Below, one piece after another: positions 1 to 6,394 of a stretch of 11,064 bases of DNA (the first letter of the stretch is position 1; every line of letters starts with the position of its first letter). The DNA lies in assembly GCA_030653635.1 (NCBI GenBank), contig JAURYZ010000180.1, positions 1-11,064 of the forward strand. Direction: 5' to 3'. The stretch comes from Coriobacteriia bacterium (lineage in GTDB: Bacteria; Actinomycetota; Coriobacteriia; Anaerosomatales; JAHIQC01). The position numbers and the translations under genes were made by a program. The notes below the pieces were generated by a model that was not told the DNA's origin, ran no database searches, and worked only from the letters and a program-made list of their open reading frames with translations.

Positions 1-498
1 GTTGGCGAGGATCGCGAGATGGCAGCGCGCATTGCTCGCCACAAAGCCGACCGCCCCGCTGGGTTTGTCACGATAGAAGCACTTGATTCGGTGGAGTGGA
101 CAGCACGGGTAAGCGACGGAGTCATGCTGCTCGATTGTTTGGGTACGCTACTCGGTCTTGTCATGGCGGAAACGTATGCTGAGACCGCCGGGTCCGCGAT
201 GCAGGATGCCGACGTGATGCCCGAAGGATACGAAGAAGAGGTCGAGCGGCGTTTCGCCGGCTTGATCGGCTGGATTTTGCGTCGCTGGGACCACATGGTC
301 GTCGTCACCAACGAGGTCGGTGATGGCATCGTACCCGCTTTCGCTTCGGGTCGCGTGTTCAGAGATGTACTCGGCCGCGCGAACCGCTCGCTTATCGATC
401 GATCCGACGCGGCATATCTTGTCGTGGCCGGCCGCTGTATCGAATTGTCTGATCTTCCGCAGCGTGCGCGCTGGCCCCGTCCGAAAGGTTGCGAATGA
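1..498 (+). CDS. cobU: Bifunctional adenosylcobinamide kinase / adenosylcobinamide-phosphate guanylyltransferase, 5' partial
   Basis: CobU phosphorylates adenosylcobinamide and then transfers GMP to give adenosylcobinamide-GDP, the activated corrin substrate of CobS. The reading frame is open from base 1, so 165 residues are visible. The family is usually about 170-190 residues, and roughly the first 35, including the GxxxSGKS P-loop, lie outside the window. The ATG at 19 is therefore internal: the residues around it (GEDREMAARIARH) match the conserved family segment. His14 of the visible part, in RIARHK, lies where the family carries its guanylylated histidine. DCLGTLLG (45-52) corresponds to the DCLTxW strand, NEVGDGIVP (104-112) to NEVGxGIVP, and FRDVLGRANR follows as usual. 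The stop TGA overlaps the cobT start in an ATGA. Identification is firm; only the missing N-terminus limits it. Confidence 0.93.
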   Translation, partial: VGEDREMAARIARHKADRPAGFVTIEALDSVEWTARVSDGVMLLDCLGTLLGLVMAETYAETAGSAMQDADVMPEGYEEEVERRFAGLIGWILRRWDHMVVVTNEVGDGIVPAFASGRVFRDVLGRANRSLIDRSDAAYLVVAGRCIELSDLPQRARWPRPKGCE

Positions 499-1577
499 GC
501 TACGAAGCCGTGCTGTCTGAAATCATCGGCGGCATCCGTCCGACCGACCCGGCACAAGAGCAGGCGGCATGGGATCGCTTAGACCAGTTGACCAAACCCG
601 CGCGTTCCCTAGGCAAACTCGAAGCCCTGGCGGCGCGTGTCGCTCGCGTTCAGGGCACCGACCACCCGTCCGTCGATCGAAAAGCGATTGTGCTTGCCGC
701 CGGCGACCATGGAGTGGTGGCCGAGGGCGTCTCGCCATTTCCCCAAGATGTGACGTGGCAGATGATGGCGAACTTTGTGGCGGGCGGTGCTGCGATCAAC
801 CAGATCGCGGGCAGTGTTGGTGCGGACTTGAGGCTCTACGATGTGGGCGTGGTAAGCGATGTGTCTCATTTGCCCGGCGTTCGCGTCCAGAAGGTGGCTG
901 CGGGAACGGCCAACATGGCACTTGGGCCCGCGATGACGAGGTCCCAGGCCGCTCAGGCGGTTCTAGTTGGCGTTTCGGCCGCCCGTGACCTGGTCTTTGA
1001 GGGCTACGACCTTCTGGGCACCGGTGAGATGGGTATCGGTAACACGACGCCTTCAGCGGCACTCACGGCGGCGTTTACCGGCGCGGAGGTCTCGCGCGTT
1101 GTGGGTCGCGTAACTGGGCTGGATGATGAGGGCGTAGCTCGCAAAGCCGATGTAGTCCGGCGCGCGCTCAAGATCAACGGCATCGTTGCTGACGGTTCTT
1201 TCCAGGCAGACCCGCTGGGCGTCTTGGCGGCTGTTGGTGGCCTTGAGATAGCGGCGCTTGCCGGAGTCGTTATCGGCGCCGCCGAGCAGGGCGTTTGCGT
1301 GATTGCCGACGGCTTCATCTCGGGTGCAGCGACGCTGTGCGCGATTCGCATGTGTCCCGCGTGTATCGACTACGTCTTTCCCTCGCACCTTTCGGTCGAG
1401 CCCGGACACGCAATCGTGTTGGAGGCTTTGGGCCTCGATCCAATTTTGGATATGGATATGCGTTTGGGCGAAGGCACCGGTGCGGCGCTCGCTATGGGCA
1501 TCGTGGACGCAGCATGCAAGATGATCTCGGGTATGGCGACCTTTGCCGAGGCCAGCGTTTCAGGTTCGGAGATCTAG
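495..1577 (+). CDS. cobT: Nicotinate-nucleotide--dimethylbenzimidazole phosphoribosyltransferase
   Basis: CobT moves the phosphoribosyl group of nicotinate mononucleotide onto 5,6-dimethylbenzimidazole (or another lower-ligand base), giving alpha-ribazole 5'-phosphate for CobS. I chose ATG 495, which overlaps the cobU stop (ATGA) and has GAAAGG at 483-488 six bases upstream; the TTG at 489 in the same frame has no better support. The product is 360 residues, the usual length. Visible motifs are GDHGV (70-74), GGAAINQIA (98-105), GTGEMGIGNTT (175-185), SHLSVEPGH (297-305) and RLGEGTGAALA (323-333). Glu326 in the last motif aligns with the catalytic glutamate of the family. Three cysteines at 282, 287 and 290 sit just before SHLS. 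The stop codon TAG directly abuts the cobS ATG. The base actually used as lower ligand cannot be read from the sequence. Confidence 0.97.
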   Translation: MSYEAVLSEIIGGIRPTDPAQEQAAWDRLDQLTKPARSLGKLEALAARVARVQGTDHPSVDRKAIVLAAGDHGVVAEGVSPFPQDVTWQMMANFVAGGAAINQIAGSVGADLRLYDVGVVSDVSHLPGVRVQKVAAGTANMALGPAMTRSQAAQAVLVGVSAARDLVFEGYDLLGTGEMGIGNTTPSAALTAAFTGAEVSRVVGRVTGLDDEGVARKADVVRRALKINGIVADGSFQADPLGVLAAVGGLEIAALAGVVIGAAEQGVCVIADGFISGAATLCAIRMCPACIDYVFPSHLSVEPGHAIVLEALGLDPILDMDMRLGEGTGAALAMGIVDAACKMISGMATFAEASVSGSEI

Positions 1578-2366
1578 ATGAGTCGTGTGCGTGACATGGT
1601 CGACGCTTTCGCTCTCATGACGGTTGTGCCTGTTCCTGATTTTGGCGCGCACAAGCCCACCTCGCGATTGAGCGCATGGTTCCCTTGGGTGGGCCTATTC
1701 ATCGGATCTGTGGTTCTGGGCCTGTTCGTGATACTTAACGCTGCTAGCGTGGCTCTAGGGGACGGGGAATTCCTCACCCGTGCGGCCTGGCCGCTTGCAA
1801 CTCTCGTCGTAGCAATCAGCGCCGTGCTCACGCGTTTCTTGCACTGGGACGGCCTAGCCGATCTCGGTGACGCTTGGTGGGGCGGCGCTACCAAGGCGCG
1901 CAGGCTTCAGATCATGGCTGATTCCCATGTCGGAGCTTTCGGCGTCGCGACGGTCGTGCTCGTGGCTGTGACGCAGGTCGCATGTGTCTCGACATTGCTC
2001 ACACACGGCGGATTCGGCATTGCACTATTCGCGGCACCGGTGTTTGCGCGGATGGCAGCGACATTCGGCTCCTGGTTGGGCACCCCGGCCAGGCCCGGGG
2101 GTCTCGGAGCCAGCGTCATGGGCTCCCCGGGCGTAACTGAGATCGCGATCGCGACCCTTGGTTTGGGAATCGCCGCCGCATTTATGGGCTACGAGCATGG
2201 CGTGGCCGGCTGGGTATGGTCCGGCTGCGCATTCGTGGTTGCGGCTGCTGTGCCGCACATATGCGCGCAGCGTGTTGGTGGAGTCACAGGTGACGTTTTG
2301 GGTGCGAGCGTACTTGTGTCTGAGACGATCGTGCTGTTCGCAGCAGCCATGGTGGTGAGTTGGTAA
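1578..2366 (+). CDS. cobS: Adenosylcobinamide-GDP ribazoletransferase (cobalamin-5'-phosphate synthase)
   Basis: CobS is the integral membrane enzyme that joins adenosylcobinamide-GDP (from CobU) to alpha-ribazole or its phosphate (from CobT). The ATG directly follows the cobT stop, with GGAG at 1568-1571 six bases upstream. The protein has 262 residues, normal for the family. The signature HWDGLADLGDAWWGG (89-103) carries the Asp-rich Mg-binding segment, followed by IMADSHVGAFGV (112-123) and GGVTGDVLGA (234-243) near the C-terminus. Hydrophobic stretches at about 33-56, 70-87, 122-142, 145-163, 185-208, 211-229 and 243-260 fit a six- or seven-helix membrane protein. The stop TAA shares its last base with the ATG of the next gene (TAATG). 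Confidence 0.95.
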   Translation: MSRVRDMVDAFALMTVVPVPDFGAHKPTSRLSAWFPWVGLFIGSVVLGLFVILNAASVALGDGEFLTRAAWPLATLVVAISAVLTRFLHWDGLADLGDAWWGGATKARRLQIMADSHVGAFGVATVVLVAVTQVACVSTLLTHGGFGIALFAAPVFARMAATFGSWLGTPARPGGLGASVMGSPGVTEIAIATLGLGIAAAFMGYEHGVAGWVWSGCAFVVAAAVPHICAQRVGGVTGDVLGASVLVSETIVLFAAAMVVSW

Positions 2367-2956
2367 TGACTGAGCGCCATTTGCTGGTGCTTCGCCACCC
2401 AGAGACTGAGGCCAATGTCACGGGCCGCTGGGTCGGCAGGGGAGACGCGCCCTATACCGAGCGTGGGCGCCATCAGCTCGTTCTCCTCGCACAGGAGATT
2501 GCGTTGTTCGAGCCGGATCTCATCTGGTCCAGCCCGCTGCGACGCTGTCGTGAGGTGGCCGAGGCGGCCTCTTCGCTCACGGGTCTTGTGCCCGATTACA
2601 AGGACCGACTGCAGGAGATGGACTTCGGCCAAGCTGAGGGCCTGACCTATGACGAGACCGTGAAGCGCAATATCAGATTCGATTTCAAGTCCGAGGATAT
2701 GCCGGTGGCTCCCGGTGGCGAGTCTCGCAGGGACATCTTCGACCGCACGGCGCGCACACTCGACGAGTTGATGGCAACCGGCGCTTCACGAATGGTGATC
2801 GTGACTCACGGGGGAGTGTTTCGCTCCACGGTACCCAACATGCTCCGGCTGCCACTCTCATCGATCTGGTCGTTCCACATCACGAATGCCGCGTTTCTGG
2901 AGTACCGGATCATCGAGGATTTCTGCCATGTCGAGCGTTTCGGCTCGCTTGGCTGA
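2366..2956 (+). CDS. cobC: Histidine phosphatase family protein, probable alpha-ribazole phosphatase
   Basis: This is a member of the histidine phosphatase (phosphoglycerate mutase-like) superfamily. Its place at the end of cobU-cobT-cobS makes it the likely CobC, which removes the 5'-phosphate from alpha-ribazole phosphate or cobalamin phosphate. I chose ATG 2366, which overlaps the cobS stop by one base and has GGTGAG at 2354-2359 six bases upstream; the product is 196 residues. Visible catalytic elements are the phospho-accepting His11 in LRHPETEAN, Arg59/Arg60 in SSPLRRC, Glu84 in LQEMDFGQAEG and His148 in VTHGG. The first motif reads RHP where RHG is usual. The family is broad in specificity, so the assignment to ribazole phosphate rests on context. 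A three-unit 10-bp repeat begins at its stop codon. Confidence 0.8.
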   Translation: MTERHLLVLRHPETEANVTGRWVGRGDAPYTERGRHQLVLLAQEIALFEPDLIWSSPLRRCREVAEAASSLTGLVPDYKDRLQEMDFGQAEGLTYDETVKRNIRFDFKSEDMPVAPGGESRRDIFDRTARTLDELMATGASRMVIVTHGGVFRSTVPNMLRLPLSSIWSFHITNAAFLEYRIIEDFCHVERFGSLG

Positions 2957-2980
2957 ATCTAGCTGAACTTGGCTGAACTT
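2951..2980 (+). repeat. Three-copy 10-bp tandem repeat at the cobC stop
   Basis: Three consecutive 10-bp units read GGCTGAATCT, AGCTGAACTT and GGCTGAACTT. The first unit contains the cobC stop codon (TGA 2954-2956), and the other two lie in the intergenic gap. Because the period is 10, the three TGAs (2954, 2964, 2974) fall in all three forward frames. Origin by slippage or a role as a translational stop block are both inference. Confidence 0.7.
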
Positions 2981-2992
2981 GGTGCGTGAAAC

Positions 2993-3022
2993 CTTGCCCC
3001 TGCGCTCGCGACCTGCGACAAT
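2993..3022 (+). promoter_or_regulatory. Candidate sigma70-type promoter for hisC and the aromatic genes
   Basis: TTGCCC (2993-2998, four of six matches to TTGACA) is followed after 18 bases by GACAAT (3017-3022, four of six matches to TATAAT). Transcription would start near 3029-3030, leaving a leader of about 45 bases before the hisC GTG. A small inverted repeat, TGCGA (3014-3018) and TCGCA (3026-3030) with a 7-base loop, overlaps the -10 region and could be an operator. Both are weak matches, and chance is a real possibility in a GC-rich genome. I saw nothing else in the 2957-3075 gap apart from the tandem repeat and the hisC ribosome binding site. Confidence 0.3.
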
Positions 3023-3064
3023 CCTTCGCAACCCAAAGTCGCGGCCATACGGTCGCGCACACGC

Positions 3065-3070
3065 TGGAGG
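3065..3070 (+). promoter_or_regulatory. Ribosome binding site that sets the hisC start
   Basis: TGGAGG is a strong Shine-Dalgarno match five bases upstream of GTG 3076. It supports this GTG over the in-frame GTG at 2986, whose extra 30 residues do not resemble the HisC N-terminus. Confidence 0.75.
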
Positions 3071-3075
3071 ACTTC

Positions 3076-4176
3076 GTGGACTGGGACGCTCTGATACGCT
3101 CTGAGCTCGATGACATGGTGCCTTACGCACCGGGGTTGCGTGTGAGCGAGGTTCGCGCGGCAAGCGGCAAAGAGAACATCCTTAAGCTCTCCTCCAACGA
3201 GTATCCTGCGGGACCTGTGAAGTCCGCGCGCCGGGCCATGAAGGCCGTCATCAAGCACTCTAACCGCTACCCCGACGGCTCAGCACGCGCACTGCGCGAA
3301 GCTCTTTGTGCGAAGCTCGGCATCCAGCCCGAGTGCCTGGCTATCGGAAATGGCTCCAACGAGCTGATCAGACTGATCGCACAGGCCGTCCTTCGCTCCG
3401 GCGACGAGGTCGTGTTCGCCTGGCCGAGCTTCGTGGTCTACCCCATGGTCACTCAGATGTTCGGCGCGACCGCCGTGCGTGTTCCGCTGAACGATGATCA
3501 GGTGCTAGACTTGGACGCGATGCTCGCGGCGGTCACCGACAAGACGCGCCTCATATTCCTGTGCAGCCCGAACAATCCAACAGGCAGCATCTATCACAAG
3601 ATCGCGTTTGAGCGCTTCTTGGCGAAGGTCCCCGAGCATGTTCTCGTGGTCGTCGACGAGGCGTACTTCGAGTTTGTTACCGACGACATGTATCCTGATG
3701 CGCTGTCGTACTTTGACAGCAAGCGCCCGCTTGTGAGCCTGCGTACATTCTCCAAGATCTACTCTCTTGCCGGATGTCGCATCGGATACGGCATCATGCC
3801 CGAACAGTTGCGTCTGGCTCTCGATAAGCTGCGCGAACCCTTCAACGTCAACACAGTCGCTCAGATCGGCGCTTTCTATTCACTTGCCGAGGAGTCTGAG
3901 GTCGAGCGGCGCAAGCAGGAAAACCAAGAGCAGAAGACCTATCTGTATGAGTGCTTCGATCGGCTCGGCATCCAGTACGTGCCGTCGCAAACGAACTTCG
4001 TCTACTTCATGACGGAGAAGCCGGTCGAAGTGTTTCAGGCCCTCCTAGAAGAGGGCGTGATCGTGCGTGATTTTGGTACGGCGCCGGCCTTGCGCGTAGG
4101 AGTCGGCACCCCCGAAGACACGGTGGTCACTATCGCCGCATTCGATGCCGTGGCTTTGAAGCTGGGAACGTTCTAG
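3076..4176 (+). CDS. hisC: Histidinol-phosphate / aromatic aminotransferase (HisC family)
   Basis: This is a PLP-dependent fold-type I aminotransferase of the HisC family, which converts imidazole-acetol phosphate to histidinol phosphate with glutamate as donor. I chose GTG 3076, behind a strong TGGAGG, giving 366 residues; the family is about 350-370. The N-terminus VPYAPG (15-20) and LSSNEYPAGP (38-47) are HisC-like. SPNNPTG (164-170), VVVDEAYFEF (191-200, Asp194 and Tyr197 for the cofactor), RTFSKIYSLAGCRIGYG (223-239, Lys227 as the Schiff-base lysine) and Arg340 in ALRVGVGTPEDT complete the active site. The next genes are aroF, tyrA and aroA rather than his genes, so it may also transaminate phenylpyruvate and 4-hydroxyphenylpyruvate, as HisC does in Bacillus subtilis. 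CobD, a HisC relative of B12 synthesis, was considered because of the upstream cob genes, but the N-terminal motifs are those of HisC. Confidence 0.9.
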   Translation: MDWDALIRSELDDMVPYAPGLRVSEVRAASGKENILKLSSNEYPAGPVKSARRAMKAVIKHSNRYPDGSARALREALCAKLGIQPECLAIGNGSNELIRLIAQAVLRSGDEVVFAWPSFVVYPMVTQMFGATAVRVPLNDDQVLDLDAMLAAVTDKTRLIFLCSPNNPTGSIYHKIAFERFLAKVPEHVLVVVDEAYFEFVTDDMYPDALSYFDSKRPLVSLRTFSKIYSLAGCRIGYGIMPEQLRLALDKLREPFNVNTVAQIGAFYSLAEESEVERRKQENQEQKTYLYECFDRLGIQYVPSQTNFVYFMTEKPVEVFQALLEEGVIVRDFGTAPALRVGVGTPEDTVVTIAAFDAVALKLGTF

Positions 4177-4232
4177 ACCAACTCCCCAGCCGTCGGCACA
4201 GCCGCATGAGACGCTAAGGAGTGGATGGAGTC

Positions 4233-5258
4233 ATGCTAGTCATAATGCGGGACCACGCGTCCCAATCCCAGATCCAACACGTCGTCGACCTTCTCGAAGA
4301 AGTCGGTGCTCAGGCACATCTTTCCGGTGGTGAGGTCAAGACGATCATCGGCGTTATTGGTGATCGCGAGATCGTGTACTCGCTCGAGCTGCAGGGTCTG
4401 CCCGGTGTAGAAGAAGTCGTTCGCGTACTCAAGCCCTACAAGCTTGTTTCACGCGATTTCCAGCCTGAGAACACCGTCGTACACCTCGGGCCGCACTCGT
4501 CGATCGGTGGTGGCGCTGTCGGTGTGATGGCAGGTCCGTGCTCCATCGAGTCCGAGGAGCAGATGATGACCGTGGCTCGTGCCTGTCGCGCAGCCGGAGC
4601 CACCGTGCTTCGCGGCGGCGCCTACAAGCCGCGCTCAAGCCCCTACGCGTTCCAGGGACTCGGAGTCGAGGGCCTCAAAATGCTGCGTGCAGCGGGCGAC
4701 GAGACAGGTCTTCCTATCGTGACCGAGGTTCTCGACGTTCGCGATGCTGATACCGTGGCCCAGTACGCTGACGTGCTTCAGGTTGGCGCACGCAATATGC
4801 AGAACTTCATGATGCTCGATGAGCTCGGAAAGATGGGCAAGCCAGTGCTGCTCAAACGAGGGCTGTCAGCGACCATCGAAGAGCTTCTCTCGGCTGCCGA
4901 ATACGTGCTCAAGGGTGGCAATCGCGACCTCATTTTGTGCGAACGCGGCATCCGCACGTTCGAGACCTACACCCGCAATACCCTCGATCTGGCTGCGGTG
5001 GCCGCACTCAAGATGCTCACGCACCTGCCGGTTATCGTTGACCCGTCGCACGCGACAGGGCGACGCGAGCTCGTTTCGGTCATGTCCCGCGCCGGTATCG
5101 TCTCAGGAGCCGACGGCCTCATGGTTGAGGTGCACCCGGATCCCGAGCACGCGAAGTGCGACGGCCCGCAGTCACTGCGCCCGGAGGAGTTCGCCGAACT
5201 TATGGAAGGCGTGCGCCCGCTTCTGGAGCTCACTGGCGGCCACCTGGGCTGGGAGTGA
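4233..5258 (+). CDS. aroF: 3-deoxy-7-phosphoheptulonate (DAHP) synthase, type I-beta
   Basis: DAHP synthase condenses phosphoenolpyruvate with erythrose 4-phosphate, the committed step of the shikimate pathway. I chose ATG 4233: the resulting N-terminus [10 protein letters not shown] matches the MIIVM-type first strand of this class. AAGGAG at 4216-4221 lies upstream at a long spacing of 11 bases. The in-frame GTG at 4221 would overlap that site. The 341-residue product has an N-terminal ferredoxin-like regulatory domain (about 1-70) and a TIM-barrel catalytic domain. GPCSIES (101-107), [17 protein letters not shown] (126-142), GARNMQNF (185-192), KPVLLKRG (203-210) and DPSHATGRR (270-278) are all present. 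Cys103, His273, Glu299 and Asp310 fit the family metal-ligand set. Thermotoga-type enzymes with this architecture are inhibited by tyrosine or phenylalanine through the N-terminal domain; the same control is inferred here. Confidence 0.95.
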   Translation: MLVIMRDHASQSQIQHVVDLLEEVGAQAHLSGGEVKTIIGVIGDREIVYSLELQGLPGVEEVVRVLKPYKLVSRDFQPENTVVHLGPHSSIGGGAVGVMAGPCSIESEEQMMTVARACRAAGATVLRGGAYKPRSSPYAFQGLGVEGLKMLRAAGDETGLPIVTEVLDVRDADTVAQYADVLQVGARNMQNFMMLDELGKMGKPVLLKRGLSATIEELLSAAEYVLKGGNRDLILCERGIRTFETYTRNTLDLAAVAALKMLTHLPVIVDPSHATGRRELVSVMSRAGIVSGADGLMVEVHPDPEHAKCDGPQSLRPEEFAELMEGVRPLLELTGGHLGWE

Positions 5259-5260
5259 GC

Positions 5261-6388
5261 ATGACGATTCGCACGGTTGCAGTCATCGGCGTCGGACTGA
5301 TCGGTGGTTCGTTCGCAGCTGCCTGCAAGCGCAGAGGCGATCCGGTTAGGGTGTTTGGCGTTGATACCGACGCCGGCTCTTTGAGCTTCGCACTCGAGCA
5401 CGGCATCGTTGACCTAGCACTGTCGCCAGAAGAAGCCTTCGCGGCAGGTTGGTTCGCCGCTGATGCGGATGTGGACCTTGTCGTGCTCGCGACGCCCGCT
5501 TCATTTGCCGAGGAGTGGCTTGAGAGGCTTTCGACGGCTGGCTATCTTGGGCTTGTGACCGATGTGGCCTCCACCAAAGCCGGCGTGCTTGCAGCTGCTA
5601 CGACCTTCCTTCGCAGCGGCGCCACGTTCGTAGGCGGACACCCGATGGCGGGCTCGGAGCTGTCCGGCGTATACGCCGCTCGCGCGGACCTGTTCGACGG
5701 CGCCTACTACATCCTGACTCCCACCGAGCAGACCAATCCCGAGTCGTTCCGGCGCTTGCACACCTTCGTGAGCTCGCTTGGTGCTCGCGTGGTCAGCGTC
5801 GAGGCAGCCGAGCACGACCGCGCCGTCGCGATCATCAGCCACGTACCCCATGTCACAGCGAGCGCTTTGGTCGACTTGGCCAAGGCCCATGCGGGCAAGG
5901 GCGATGAGCTGTTGCGCTTGGCTGCTGGCGGGTTCAAAGACACCACACGGATCGCTGCAGGTTCACCTGACCTATGGACCGGGATCTGCCTCGATAACGC
6001 CGATGCGCTTTCCAGCGGTCTTGAAGAGCTGCGCGAGGTCTTGGGCGAGTTCGCCCAGCGAGTCAGGGCTCGCGATGCCGTGGCGATTCGCGAGTGGTTG
6101 GCGCGGGCCGCTGACGTGCGTCGCGCGTTGCCCAGTCAGTGGGTTCCGGCGACAGAGGCGCTGTGCGAACTGCTCATTCCCATCATCGACCGTCCCGGTG
6201 TCATATCCGAGGTCACCTCGGCGGTCGGTCGCGCGGGCTGCAACATCGAGTCGATCGAGATCGATCACCAGTCCGAGTCCTCGGCGGTGTTGGTTCTTGT
6301 GATGACTGACGAAGGCGATCGGGAGCAGCTTGTCGATGAGCTTCGGTCCTTGGGCTACGACCCTTCGCTTCGCGCATTGGAAGGGTAG
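5261..6388 (+). CDS. tyrA: Prephenate dehydrogenase with C-terminal ACT domain
   Basis: TyrA oxidatively decarboxylates prephenate to 4-hydroxyphenylpyruvate, the precursor of tyrosine. I chose ATG 5261, with GGGAG at 5251-5255 five bases upstream. The in-frame GTG at 5255 overlaps the aroF stop and is a less likely start. The product has 375 residues, close to the ACT-bearing Gram-positive TyrA. The Rossmann motif [10 protein letters not shown] is at 8-17, and Asp35 at the end of the second strand favours NAD over [17 protein letters not shown] (124-136) holds the catalytic His127, SHVPHVTAS (193-201) follows, and Arg230 in KDTTRIA is in the substrate-binding position. Residues 302-375 ([18 protein letters not shown] onwards) form an ACT domain, the usual site for tyrosine feedback. 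There is no chorismate mutase domain, so that step must be encoded elsewhere. Confidence 0.95.
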   Translation: MTIRTVAVIGVGLIGGSFAAACKRRGDPVRVFGVDTDAGSLSFALEHGIVDLALSPEEAFAAGWFAADADVDLVVLATPASFAEEWLERLSTAGYLGLVTDVASTKAGVLAAATTFLRSGATFVGGHPMAGSELSGVYAARADLFDGAYYILTPTEQTNPESFRRLHTFVSSLGARVVSVEAAEHDRAVAIISHVPHVTASALVDLAKAHAGKGDELLRLAAGGFKDTTRIAAGSPDLWTGICLDNADALSSGLEELREVLGEFAQRVRARDAVAIREWLARAADVRRALPSQWVPATEALCELLIPIIDRPGVISEVTSAVGRAGCNIESIEIDHQSESSAVLVLVMTDEGDREQLVDELRSLGYDPSLRALEG

Positions 6389-6394
6389 GGGACC

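Noticed and set aside
2986..3075. N-terminal extension of hisC by 30 residues from GTG 2986
   Set aside because: The extra residues are Cys/Arg-rich and unlike HisC, they span the candidate promoter, and a strong TGGAGG sits just before GTG 3076.
2957..3075. T-box, riboswitch or leader-peptide attenuator upstream of hisC
   Set aside because: The gap is only 119 bp, and I see no T-box motif, no leader ORF rich in His, Tyr or Phe, and no paired terminator/antiterminator.
3076..4176. The aminotransferase as CobD (threonine-phosphate decarboxylase) because of the upstream cob genes
   Set aside because: The N-terminal VPYAPG and SNEYPAGP motifs are HisC-type, and the HGG/ANINP features expected of CobD are absent.
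4177..4232. Terminator or promoter between hisC and aroF
   Set aside because: The 56-bp gap has no stable stem with a T tract and no convincing hexamer pair, so cotranscription is more likely.
5156..5260. N-terminal extension of tyrA by 35 residues inside aroF
   Set aside because: It would overlap conserved aroF coding sequence in another frame. ATG 5261 has a good ribosome binding site and yields the standard Rossmann N-terminus.
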